64,000 nt of DNA from Nyssa sinensis. Its lineage: Eukaryota; Streptophyta; Magnoliopsida; Cornales; Nyssaceae. The stretch is taken from positions 33,527,076-33,591,075 of the forward strand of contig CM018037.1 of NCBI GenBank assembly GCA_008638375.1, written 5' to 3'. A program made the translations under genes and the position numbers. The notes beneath the pieces are model-generated. The model was not told where the DNA came from, made no database searches, and saw only the letters and a program-made list of their open reading frames with translations. Of the stretch, positions 49,201-58,611 are shown piece after piece (position 1 is the stretch's first letter; each line of letters starts with the position of its first letter).

Positions 49201-52200
49201 ATTTTTTTTCAATCATAACATGCCATTCTACCCGATAAAAAATATTTTTCCAACAATATAAACATGATTTTATTTAACAGATGGACACAATTACGAAAAC
49301 TTTATCCAAAACAAAAGGCCTAAATTTTTCTTTTGATTAGTCCCAAACAAAAAGCCTTAACAAACAAGCAACCACAAAAAAATAAATAGTCGAGATTCAG
49401 AAGCAACCAAGTTGACATAACAAAAAAACCAAGTTCTCCAATAAGTTGTGAGCAATTTAAATGAAAGTTAAGGTAGCCAATGAAAATCTGAAAGGTTGGT
49501 ACAAATCCTAGTTGGCATGTTTACAGGTCTAAATGCATTATTGGAGAAGTAGTTTCAGCTTAAGAAGTCAAAAATGGTGTAAAAACATAACCATGCAACG
49601 AAAACTTATAAGGAATCTTTATGGAAGCTATCACAACATAAATGGACATCATAATAAGTACCATCTGATTATCAAAAAACTGAGATTTGAAGCCATGAAA
49701 GGAATTCGTTAAATAAAACAATTAGCTTACCAAGTTTGCAAAGAAGTCGCTGTCACTAGCTATCAACTTTGATGACATACTTGTCTTGGCACAGTTTATG
49801 AGGGAATCTTTTCCGAGCTTCTCAACCTTAATATAATATTTGTATACACTCAAACAATAAGGTCCCAAGCATACTAAATTTAAAAAAGTAAAAACAAAAA
49901 TAAAGAGGCCCAAGTAAAACATGATTAAATGCAGAAAAGATTGGCTCGAGAATCAAGGGATAAGAAACTCATTCCTATCCTTCGGATCATTTTGGGACAA
50001 CACAAAGTATCAATATAAAATAATACTCTTACCTCGGGATCATTATGTAAATTTGTCATGACCATCCAGATAAAACATAATAGCTAAGGTGTGGCAAACA
50101 AAATATGAGCACACTCCAACATTTCTATCGATTTCCCCCACAGACCTTTTTTGTTTTTTTTTTTTGACAAGTAACCTACCAAGACCATTTCAAGTACTAT
50201 GTTCTGAAGAGTCTTAATACCAAAGGACTGTAATCTACATTCTAATGGACTCAGAAACAGTACTCTAGAAAGTGCCCACCATATTGTGCCTCCTTTTTAG
50301 GTGCCTTCTAGTGAATTTTTACTCATCAAAGAATTTGAACACCATAAACAAATAACACCAACCACAATTCGGAAGCCATTACGATATATAAAATAGAATA
50401 ATTGCAATCAAAATGCAAATCTATAAAGTCAGTTTACAGAAATAATGTTTCCGCTTTGTCATAATAAATCTCCAATTTTCAACTATCAAAATAAACAATA
50501 CCTTCACGGCCAATTTTTCCTCAACATATTTGCATGCTTCTCTCATGGCAAGCTGTCCAGAAAGACAATAAATTCGTAAACACATATATATAAACAGAAG
50601 CAAAAGTTTCATACAAGTAAAATATTTCATATAACTCCAAATCTCCAATTCTCCACCCAAAATATAACAAAGGCCAAGCTATGATCCACAATCCAACATG
50701 CAAATATAACTAAACATTGGCAAATGCAAAATCAAAAGGTAATCTCAGACTTAGAACACTCACTCTGTATCCACTGATTATAGATGTTGGATGAATTTTA
50801 TTTCTCACAAGATCATTTGCTCTCTGCAGAATATAATCAAAGCAACAATTACTGTGTCGACATTTTCTATAACAAATTTTTTTGGAAGATAATATGTATA
50901 TTAACAGGAAAATGAAACAAAATAATCACAGAACACGGTCATACACCAATGACATGGTACCTTAAGCAACTCTGCAGCTACAATAACCACTGAAGTCGTC
51001 CCATCACCAACTTCTCGATCTTGAAGCTCAGCTAGCTCCACAAGCACCTACAACACAATAGCAAGGAAGATGAATAAACAGTTTCTAGGTCAGAAAATCA
51101 ACACATTTAACAAAGCTACAACAAGGAACAGAAAATATGATCATATCTGTCTACCTTAGCAGCCGGATGCTCAACTTCTAACATCTTGAGTATTGTAGCA
51201 CCGTCATTTGTAATTGTCACATCACCAATATCATCAACTAACATCTGAAAATTAAATTAACATTAGAAATCTTACATGCATACAAAAACAAACTCAATAA
51301 CACCTGCAACTAAATATAATCATAGTTGCTTCATAATATGTTAACTCACCACCAATCTCCATTTCAATCAGCAACACAATTGTAAAACAAATATTATTAG
51401 GTAGTTGTTTAAAGACAAGCATGAAACTGAACCATAAAGTTACCAATAATTTTGAGTATCCAAGACCTAATGGGGTATGGCAAGAAGGCAGTACAATAAA
51501 AGGTGATAGTATGAATCCAACTTCTGAAAGTGAAGACGAACCAAGACAGAGCCAGCTCAACCTTTAAGTGACATACCAGCCACAAACTAGGCATTGGCCC
51601 TAAGTTTCACATGTGAAACTAGGGCAGCAGCACTTTCGAAAGCCTAGAAAAGCTCTCATACCTCGTCTAAAGAATCTAATTGCTTAAAAGAGTTCAGTGG
51701 AATGCGAGCAAATGGATCACCTTCCCTGGGCCTTGAAATAACGCGAGTATGTGACAAAACACAACATATTGAAACTTATAAAAAACTATTAACACAAATC
51801 GGCTAACACAAACATCGCAGTGTTTAAACAATAGAGAAGTGCATACTCACTAAAGAAATCACTATCCCACGTTAGGTCGATGCAGTTTACCGACAATATT
51901 ATGAAACCCATCCTACAACAGTGTGATAGAACAACCTTTGTAATTCAGCAATATTACAATATGATGAAACCCGTCCTACAACAATTACAATAATTGAACT
52001 ACAAAATAGACACTTCTCTGTATAGTGTAATTCCAAATCTCATGGAAATGTACCAGCCCAAAATGAGCTCCGATTGAAGCACTGTTCTGCTACGTAATTC
52101 TCAATAAAATCATCAATGAATAACAGTAATTTACACTGACCACATACATTTGCCATGGTTAAGAACAGTTAGTGCCACGTCAAAACTTATAAAAGCAGCA

Positions 52201-52716
52201 TTGAATACCTTGTCCAATCCAACCGGGCCAAGCGACGACTTCACAATGTTGGCCACTGCTTGACACGCCACAACTATCCAGAAACGAACCATGGCAAGGG
52301 GGGAAATCCATACAACAGCCTTATGAGATTTTGCAGATGAATTTAATAAAGCTAACTTGATAAATAAAAGAGGTATAAACTATTGCGCTCTGCTCGGTTT
52401 TTCAGAGTATGTAGAAGTAAAAAAATTAAAATTTTGAATATTAGATGTTCCATAACCTCAAACTAGATTTAAAAAATAGGGCCTAAACAACTTTCTTCGG
52501 TTAATGTGAGTTTTTCACGTTTAAAAACAAGATTCAAAATTTTCATTTACATTTTTTTATTTCGTATCCAGTAACCAAACAGGGGTCCATTAAGCTGGGT
52601 TGCTATAGAAAGGGAAAAAGGATCTAGAAGAAGTTTCTTTTACCATTTTGGGTGCGAACGTCCTGGCCGGACTGGCGGTCACCGAGAATGTCAAGCGTTT
52701 GTGCTGCAATGGCCAT
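36948..52716 (-). CDS. CCT1: CCT1/TCP1-alpha chaperonin subunit, complete, 17 exons
   Basis: Subunit alpha of the cytosolic group II chaperonin TRiC/CCT, which folds actin, tubulin and other proteins with ATP. Exons: 52644-52716, 52209-52273, 51155-51244, 50961-51047, 50764-50823, 50502-50552, 49731-49826, 48987-49052, 47704-47921, 44553-44649, 44230-44316, 43389-43523, 42823-42927, 40927-41055, 40717-40820, 37134-37224, 36948-37034. They total 1,641 nt (546 aa plus stop), the expected length. The start [20 protein letters not shown] matches plant CCT1. Nucleotide-binding motifs are intact: [23 protein letters not shown] at residues 90-95 with the catalytic Asp91, and GGGAVE from 414. The last residues are SQNEED. 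Intron 10 needs a GC donor (44552-44551); the others are GT-AG. The last intron (37035-37133) is 99 nt, in frame and stop-free. A telo-box lies upstream. Confidence 0.97.
37365..37395. repeat. Poly-G tract in CCT1 intron 15
   Basis: A nearly uninterrupted G run of over 20 bases preceded by ggggggaaggag. The length is likely polymorphic and the assembly may be uncertain here. Confidence 0.9.
38849..39236. mobile_element. MITE with TAA target-site duplication in CCT1 intron 15
   Basis: A 388-bp element with perfect 15-bp terminal inverted repeats, gagcaactccaagag at the left and ctcttggagttgctc at the right. TAA flanks both sides (38846-38848 and 39237-39239). A 3-bp TWA duplication suggests the PIF/Harbinger superfamily (Tourist-like). 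The inside is non-coding. It sits between two copies of a duplicated host segment (tcatgccactaatt near 38783 and 39340). Confidence 0.8.
39575..39672. repeat. Poly-C/poly-A run with (TA)n and (GA)n
   Basis: A C run passes directly into an A run, then gaaagaaag, a (TA)n tract (about 39631-39650) and (GA)n to about 39672. Low complexity only. Confidence 0.85.
41590..42130. other. Higher-GC segment of unknown origin in CCT1 intron 13
   Basis: Unlike the surrounding intron, this stretch is GC-rich (gggggcgggggaacttgtg, gcgcctcttgagcggcc, ctggagcttgaagcctg) and not AT-biased. It has open frames on both strands (up to 87 codons) without recognised motifs. Foreign origin, such as organellar DNA, is possible but not demonstrated. 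Confidence 0.35.
42928..43388. other. CCT1 intron 12
   Basis: Non-coding intron with a T-rich run near 42970-43035. Nothing further seen. Confidence 0.5.
45740..45905 (-). mobile_element. Au-type SINE in CCT1 intron 9
   Basis: Read on the minus strand this has tRNA-like box A (gtctaacggtaagg, about 45888-45901), box B (ggtcatgggatcgagtc, about 45855-45871), the plant Au-SINE body (aatagcttcttta, then gggtaaggccgtgtacattt) and the 3' end ccctttttt. The order and spacing match the widespread Au SINE family from memory. It is old and diverged. Confidence 0.7.
46193..46242. repeat. Poly-C and AT microsatellite
   Basis: A C run followed after aacccc by an (AT)n array of about 15 units, in CCT1 intron 9. 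Confidence 0.9.
47503..47761. repeat. Tandem duplication of CCT1 exon 9 3' end
   Basis: Two units of about 129-130 bp (47503-47631 and 47632-47761) share nearly the whole sequence, including the codons for [16 protein letters not shown], the donor site and some 60 bp of the following intron. The right unit belongs to the real exon 9 (47704-47921). The left unit is a displaced extra copy with changes (LVTD becomes LLTD and an Arg codon becomes Cys). It has no acceptor of its own. Confidence 0.9.
49075..49105. repeat. TA microsatellite next to CCT1 exon 8
   Basis: Interrupted (TA)n immediately upstream of exon 8 of CCT1 on the coding strand, within about 20 bp of its acceptor. Confidence 0.85.
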
Positions 52717-52792
52717 CCCTGATAAAATGAACTGCCGAGACAAACGTGTGACTCCGAAGTTGTACAGAGAGAATCAAAAAATGGCCTCTGAA

Positions 52793-52801
52793 AAACCCTA
52801 A
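52793..52801. promoter_or_regulatory. Telo-box upstream of CCT1
   Basis: AAACCCTAA lies 76 bp upstream of the CCT1 start codon, a position typical of plant housekeeping gene 5' regions. Its role is inferred. Confidence 0.5.
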
Positions 52802-52879
52802 ATCAGCTGTCTCAGTAAAAGGGAAAGAGAGCAAGCTTCACTGCGGAAGTGCTCGTGACGCCTCTACAGTCTATACTCG

Positions 52880-53348
52880 AGCGGAGTGGGAAGCGCACGT
52901 GCGACTTATATTTATTTATTGTGTTCATCCCAATACTATAAAAAAAATTTCACACAACACAATTTTTAAAATCATTGTTGATTCTTCAGTTTTTTATTTT
53001 TTATTTAAAAACAAAAAATTATATTTTGATAATGTCATTTTTATTCATAATACATATATTTATCCAAAATTCATTTACACTTAAAAAAAATTAAATGATT
53101 CATCCAATAAATTAAAATTAAAATAAATTTAAAAATAAAATATATAATTTTAATTTCCTTTGAAATAAATTGACATCAGATTTTTTTTCGTTTGAAGACG
53201 GGCTTTTTTTATGAGTTTAAACTACATATTTTATACTTTAATATAAGTTTTTGAAGGAGAAAAACATTATTTTTTTTTGTTTAATTACAAACCTTTTTAT
53301 ATGAGTTCAAGTTGCATATTTTATATTTTAATATGGGTTTTCAGAAAA
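52880..53348. other. AT-rich flank upstream of CCT1
   Basis: Very AT-rich, with a direct repeat (tatatgagttyaarytrcatattttata) near 53209 and 53297. No gene recognised. Confidence 0.5.
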
Positions 53349-54087
53349 GAAAATGTCACAACCCGAAACTTACTCTATATGAATCTCGTGTCACGAGGTC
53401 AACCCAATGACCGTCCTTACTTTTTTCATTATTTGTTTCAATGATAACCATAAATAATGTAAACATAACATTAAATTTGTGAAGTGTTAATACAAAATAT
53501 AGTTTAACAATTGAAAATGTAAACGGACATAAAACCTAAACATAATGCCACTCTTAGATGATGAGTATATGGGAGAGACTACATCATTCTATCATGCTCC
53601 TCAACTGTCTCCCTGAGCTCCCGAACTCCTACTGTGGTTCTGTAGCATTCTCACCTGAAAAAATAACTAAGTGAGGTGAGCTAATGATAATAAGCTCAAT
53701 AAGTAAAAACCCATATCTGACACGAGTTAGGGTCAACATAGAAAAATGTGAACTCATAAGGTGAACATGATAGCCAATCATGAAAATAGTTGCAGTTAAC
53801 GGTAAAATGCCATAATAGCTAATGAATAGTAAGGCACAATAAGCAAGCATGAGTAATGGTATAGCATGAACATGAAAAAGCTCAATAATAACAAGCAACA
53901 TCAAATATACTGCCATAATAAACCGGTCACAATCAATACAATCAATGAATAAACTATTAACATAGGATTATTCATAGGGAATGACAATGTCCTATGAATC
54001 CAATAAACGTAACATATCAGTCAAACGTAAGTGATGCATTTACTCTGTTCAGACCTGCAGGTTCTGTTAATCGACAATCGACCCAGA

Positions 54088-54130
54088 GGTCCTGTCAATC
54101 GACCCAAAGGTCCTGTCAATCAGATAGTAT
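54088..54130. repeat. Short tandem repeat inside the LTR-like element
   Basis: The unit aggtcctgtcaatcgaccca is repeated head to tail (about two units plus partials). Confidence 0.7.
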
Positions 54131-54913
54131 CGGATAGATATTGTGACTGAGCACAATTTTGGCACTCATAATAAATCATGATTCTACTGTGATTCCATAA
54201 AAAGTGCAATATTGATGGTGAAACAATAGCAACGGGTACGTACATGAGTACAAAATCTTGACAGTAACAGAAAGAACGTGGCTTGGAAAACCACGTATAA
54301 GAAATAGGAGTTCACTTACCTTTAACCCGTGTGATCTACGTCAGTATCACGTAACTTTTCATTTTCTCTTTGAGTTCCTTATCATTCAGTAGACGTATTT
54401 CAGTTTTAATGCTATTCATAAAATTTTATGCCTCATTATTATAAGTATCTATTTTACTAATTTAGACTCTATCATTGAGTCCAGAACGTCGAAGAAAGTC
54501 AGTTTAGGCTTTCATGGTTTCCAATTTGGACTTTTGAACTAAAAAGGGCAAAATAGTCAATTTACACTTTTCATGTCTCTTTTTTTTTTTGAACCTATTC
54601 TCACAAATTGGACTTCACCGTCAAGCTCATAATGTTTGAAATAATAAAAATCCACTATTTATTCGTTTTAATCGGAGTTTGTTTGGCTCACATTCAACTC
54701 AGGGGCATTTTGGGCATTTGACACTTTTACGAATTTTTTTTTTTTTTTTTTTGGGACTCTGTCTTGTGAAATGGACCTCACCGTTAGATCCAGAAGGTCC
54801 AAAATAATAAGTTTACACTATTTATTTACTATGTTTGGACATCGAGATTTAAAATGACAAGTAACTAATTTACTTAATTAATAATATATATATATATATA
54901 TATATATTATTCT

Positions 54914-55022
54914 AACTTGCCTTAGTAGCTCGGTGGTAGCCTTCCTTGCCTTAGGAGTCTCACACTCACAGCACCAAGGTTAGAGTCCCTCAACCCTACT
55001 GTTCACCTTTTTTTTTTTTTAT
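54914..55022 (+). mobile_element. tRNA-like SINE-like segment inside the LTR-like element
   Basis: A box-A-like run (tagctcggtggtag, about 54926-54939) and a box-B-like run (ggttagagtccc, about 54978-54989) lie about 40 bp apart. A T-rich tail follows (tttttttttttataaa). No target-site duplication was found; it might also be an intrinsic part of the LTR. Confidence 0.35.
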
Positions 55023-55918
55023 AAATAAAAACAAAACATCAGCCTTTCAACAGTGACGGGTCGTCACTGTGCCTGGACGAGTTCCGACCCGACCTGACCC
55101 ACACAGTGACCCAGAGACCCCTCCCTCTTCCTCGACATTCCGATGATCGGACTGTGCAGCTCGACCACCCTCTCCGACGCCGGTGACCGGACTGCACAAT
55201 TTTCCTATATATTTTTTTTCAATTTTTCACGGTTTTAAAGCCATTTTTCATTTCTAACCACCCCAAAACACAATTCAGGACTGTTACACACCATTTTCAG
55301 CCTTTAAAACTCATTAAAAATTAAGATTTCCAACATTACATCTTTTCGATTAATTCATTTTTCTCCCTCATTTATTCACCATTTTACTCGAAGTTCCTTC
55401 CTACGTGTTTCATTTTTCTCATACAATTTAACTATGCAATTAGTTATAAGCTTCAAACAACTTTATGAAAAACCCAGAAATCAAAACTTGAAATTACAGT
55501 AATTTTTTTTTCTAACATTTTCTTTATCATTTCTCCTCATTCCTCTTCTGTTTCTCCTTTCTGATTCTTTTCTGCAACCCAACTCTCCTCAGTTGCTGTT
55601 CCTCTTTTTTTTTTCCAACCCAACGCATGGGTCATAACTCCCTTGCACCCCTTCACTTCGCCTCTTTCCATTTCAGTTTTTTTTTTCTTCCTTCAATTTA
55701 TTTCCTTCCCTTTTCATGCACCATCCATATTTATATTTATTGGTATATATATATATATACACTCATATTCCATATATATATTATGATTTTATTTTATTTT
55801 TTATTTTAATTTCAATATTCGTTCGCCTGGGCACCATCCGTCTCGGTATTATTATATGACTCTTTTTAAACATTTTTGGAATCAGTCCTATTTATTTGGG
55901 TTGAGGTGTAACAGAAAA

Positions 55919-56661
55919 AAAACTCAAACTCAAACTCAATTTCAACTTCAATTTGATTAATACAAAAGTTTCAAATAATTTAATATGACTCAAGTCCAAA
56001 CCCAACTATATATATATATATATATGTTTTTACTATATTATATAATTTTATTATGAGATAAATAAAAAATACTTTACTATATACTTTTACACAAATTTGA
56101 ACCCAGCTTGATACATATAATATATAATGTATATATATATACATGTTTTTATTATATTATATAATTTTATTATGGGATAAATAAAAAATACTAAAATACT
56201 TTACTAACACTTTTACACAAATTTGAACCCAACTTAACGTAGCTTGAAACATATAATATATAATGTAGCTTGAACCCAACAAGTCTAAGATTATGCTTGT
56301 TGATTATTTCATTGGACAGGCCTCAGGTCTAACCTGACTTGGCACACCTCACTTTGATCTCTATAAAATATGTTTTGAAATGACTTTGATTAAAAAACTA
56401 TTAAATAATAAAAATAAATGGATATAGTTTTTTTTTTTAAATACATTTCTAGTAAATTTATTGTGATATGCGCACATTCATTCTTTCATTTTTTTGGTCA
56501 TTTATGTAATCGTCTCTATATATATATATATATATATATTAAATCAAACCGTTTTAAACTTCAACTGCCCCATGGTACTAAACAAATCATCATATCAACA
56601 CTATAAAATTACAAACAATGAAACAAAATATAAATAAAAAATTAGCAAACATTTATAGCAT
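55919..56661. other. AT-rich intergenic region with imperfect tandem repeat
   Basis: A block containing tatatatatata...tttttattatattatataattttattatg...gataaataaaaaatac...tttactatacacttttacacaaatttgaacccag occurs twice (about 56005-56110 and 56110-56235). A (TA)n run lies at about 56518-56540. No gene. Confidence 0.6.
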
Positions 56662-58305
56662 TTAAACCCTAACTCCATCTCCATCTGCAATTCCCCTCAA
56701 AGAATCAGGTGCTTGATCAGGAAACACCACATTGTCATAGAGAATGCCTGCAACCGCTGCACCAATCAAGGGTCCTACCCAATAGACAGCCTGGTTCTTA
56801 AAGCTCCCGCCAACAACTGCGGACCCGAATGAGTATGCCGGATTCATCGAGCCGCCGGTAAACGGCCCGGACGCCAACACGTTGGCTCCGACTATGAAAC
56901 CAATTGCCAGTGGTCCAATGACTCCCAATGGGCCCCGTCTCGGGTCCCCCGCTGCATAGACAGTGTACACCAAAGCAAAAGTCATCACACCTTCTAACAT
57001 GGATGCTCCAAACCCTGTCATTTCTTGTGCAATTGCATGAGTCGGAACATGCTGCAATGTCCAAAATCATGGTTAGCAAAAAACACAAATTATAGTAACA
57101 CACGCATCATTGAAAGCGAACAATTCACATTTACCTGTCAAAAAAAAAAAAAAACTCATTGGTTCCATACATTGCACCGAGACAATAAATATTACACACA
57201 TCAATATAAGTCGCATTGTAATTTTTTTTTTGATACGTACTATGCAACCAAATGGTCAAAATACCCAAATTTGAGAAAATTTTTACATGAAATTTTTTAT
57301 TTTTTTTGTGAAATCAAGGGCTATAATTTTTTTTTTGGGAAACTTTTAGGAGGGTTTTTTTTTTTTTTTTATGGGTGCCATATATTAAAGAAAAAAAAAT
57401 TATTCTCAAAATGAGAGAGAAGTTACGGCTTTCTTTGCTTACATTTTAAAAAATAGATTTTTAATTTTAAAACGTAGGATATAGATTTGGTAAGTTATTA
57501 ATTTTAATTTTTTATAATTTAGATTATCATATCTAAATACATTTTTAAAAAAATTAATCACAAAATTTTTAGAAATATTTTTCAAAAAATTATATTTGAA
57601 TCACTAACTAACAGCCTACATATTTTAATTTGTGTCAAATTTGGAAGGAAATTTTGTTTTTGGTTTTTCTTTTTAAATTCAAAACATTGAGAAATAATGT
57701 ACCAGGAATTTTTTTTTTCCAAAATTGGGGTTACAATCCCGAATCTGTTGACCGTTGGTAGTTCCGCCGTTGCGTGTAATATTCGTTGGCCTGGAACAAT
57801 GCACTCGAACAATAAAACATTTTGTGTACCTGTCCAACTGTGGCCACTTTTAAGAGAATACAAGCCATAACAGATCCAAGCATTTGTGCAATCCAGTAGA
57901 ACACAGCCATGGGGATACTGATGTGGCCTCCAACCGCCATTCCGAATGTGACAGCCGGATTGACATGGCCACCGGAAATATTGGCGGCGATATAAACCGC
58001 CACAGAGAGTGCAAAGGCAGTCGAAACAGCAACTGCCACCAGACAAGATGGATCTGTTGTGGCATCCGGCATCATTTTCCCTGTGATCGCAACCAAAAAT
58101 TAAACATCAATGACTAAAAGGTTCACTGTTTTAGGTATGAATTGTGATTAAATTAACAAGATTTCAGTATTGAAGACTTGCGTGATGACATGGCGGATCC
58201 AACGGAGGCGAACACGAAGAGGAATGTGGAGATGAACTCTGCAAAGTAAGATCTGAGAGCCTTGGGAGTGATTGAGTGCTCCAATCGGGAAGTTAGCGAC
58301 GCCAT
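56662..58305 (-). CDS. TIP5;1: Tonoplast-intrinsic protein TIP5;1-like aquaporin, 3 exons
   Basis: A major intrinsic protein channel. Exons: 58182-58305, 57830-58080 and 56662-57051, together 765 nt (254 aa). Two NPA boxes are present, [12 protein letters not shown] and [31 protein letters not shown] forms the first helix and [15 protein letters not shown] the sixth. The closest family by memory is TIP5;1, a vacuolar/mitochondrial pollen-linked TIP. Aligned by eye, the ar/R filter would be Thr-Ile-Gly-Tyr, unlike most TIPs. Intron 1 needs a GC donor. The ATG at 58305 was chosen over the one at 58356 because the TATA box at 58388-58395 would place transcription start near 58355-58365. The C-terminus is ADGDGVRV. 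Confidence 0.9.
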
Positions 58306-58611
58306 TGTTGAAGGAAGAGAAGAGATGACTTTCAGTTTATCGGAGAATCTATTCATCGACGTTTTACAAAACCGGCGGTGCGGTGTGTTTATATATTGCA
58401 ACAGAGAGTTGTGAATCGAAAGCGTTGCGTTGCCTTTGCGCTTGAGTCGCAACGTTTCGTGAAAAAAAGGAAGGTTTGAAATTTTAAAATTTAACCGCTA
58501 GTCCACGTGGCACTATTTGGTTTGGGGTTTCGGTTTTCGCGGTTTATGCCGTTTATACAATTGTGATTTTCAGTTCTTGTGTCTGTAAGAATCAAAACAT
58601 ATGTAATTAAC
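58306..58611. promoter_or_regulatory. Divergent intergenic promoter, TIP5;1 / LEUNIG-like
   Basis: Only 306 bp separate the two start codons, facing outward. A TATA box is seen for TIP5;1. No clear TATA is seen on the LEUNIG side. Confidence 0.5.
58388..58395 (-). promoter_or_regulatory. TATA box of TIP5;1
   Basis: On the minus strand this reads TATATAAA, about 83 bp upstream of the ATG at 58305. The expected transcription start, 25-35 bp downstream, would fall at or after the alternative ATG at 58356, which favours the 58305 start. Confidence 0.6.

Larger units (their letters stand above)
53354..55913. mobile_element. Probable solo LTR with 5-bp target-site duplication
   Basis: The stretch begins TGTCACAACCCGAAAC and ends GGGTTGAGGTGTAACA, so it starts TG and ends CA with short inverted ends. 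The 5-bp sequence gaaaa flanks both sides (53349-53353 and 55914-55918). At 2,560 bp it is a large LTR. It lacks a coding frame and includes ctctgtctt-type blocks repeated near 54590 and 54760, short tandem gaggtcctgtcaatcgaccc repeats (about 54089-54125) and a SINE-like insert. Ty3/gypsy origin is plausible, but no second LTR or PBS is present. Confidence 0.55.

Noticed and set aside
54914..55022. Functional tRNA gene
   Set aside because: Box A/B-like motifs are present but there is no cloverleaf with matching acceptor stem; a repeat is more likely.
58306..58356. Upstream ATG (58356) as the TIP5;1 start
   Set aside because: The TATA box predicts transcription beginning at or after this codon, and the added residues have no TIP counterpart; retained only as an alternative.
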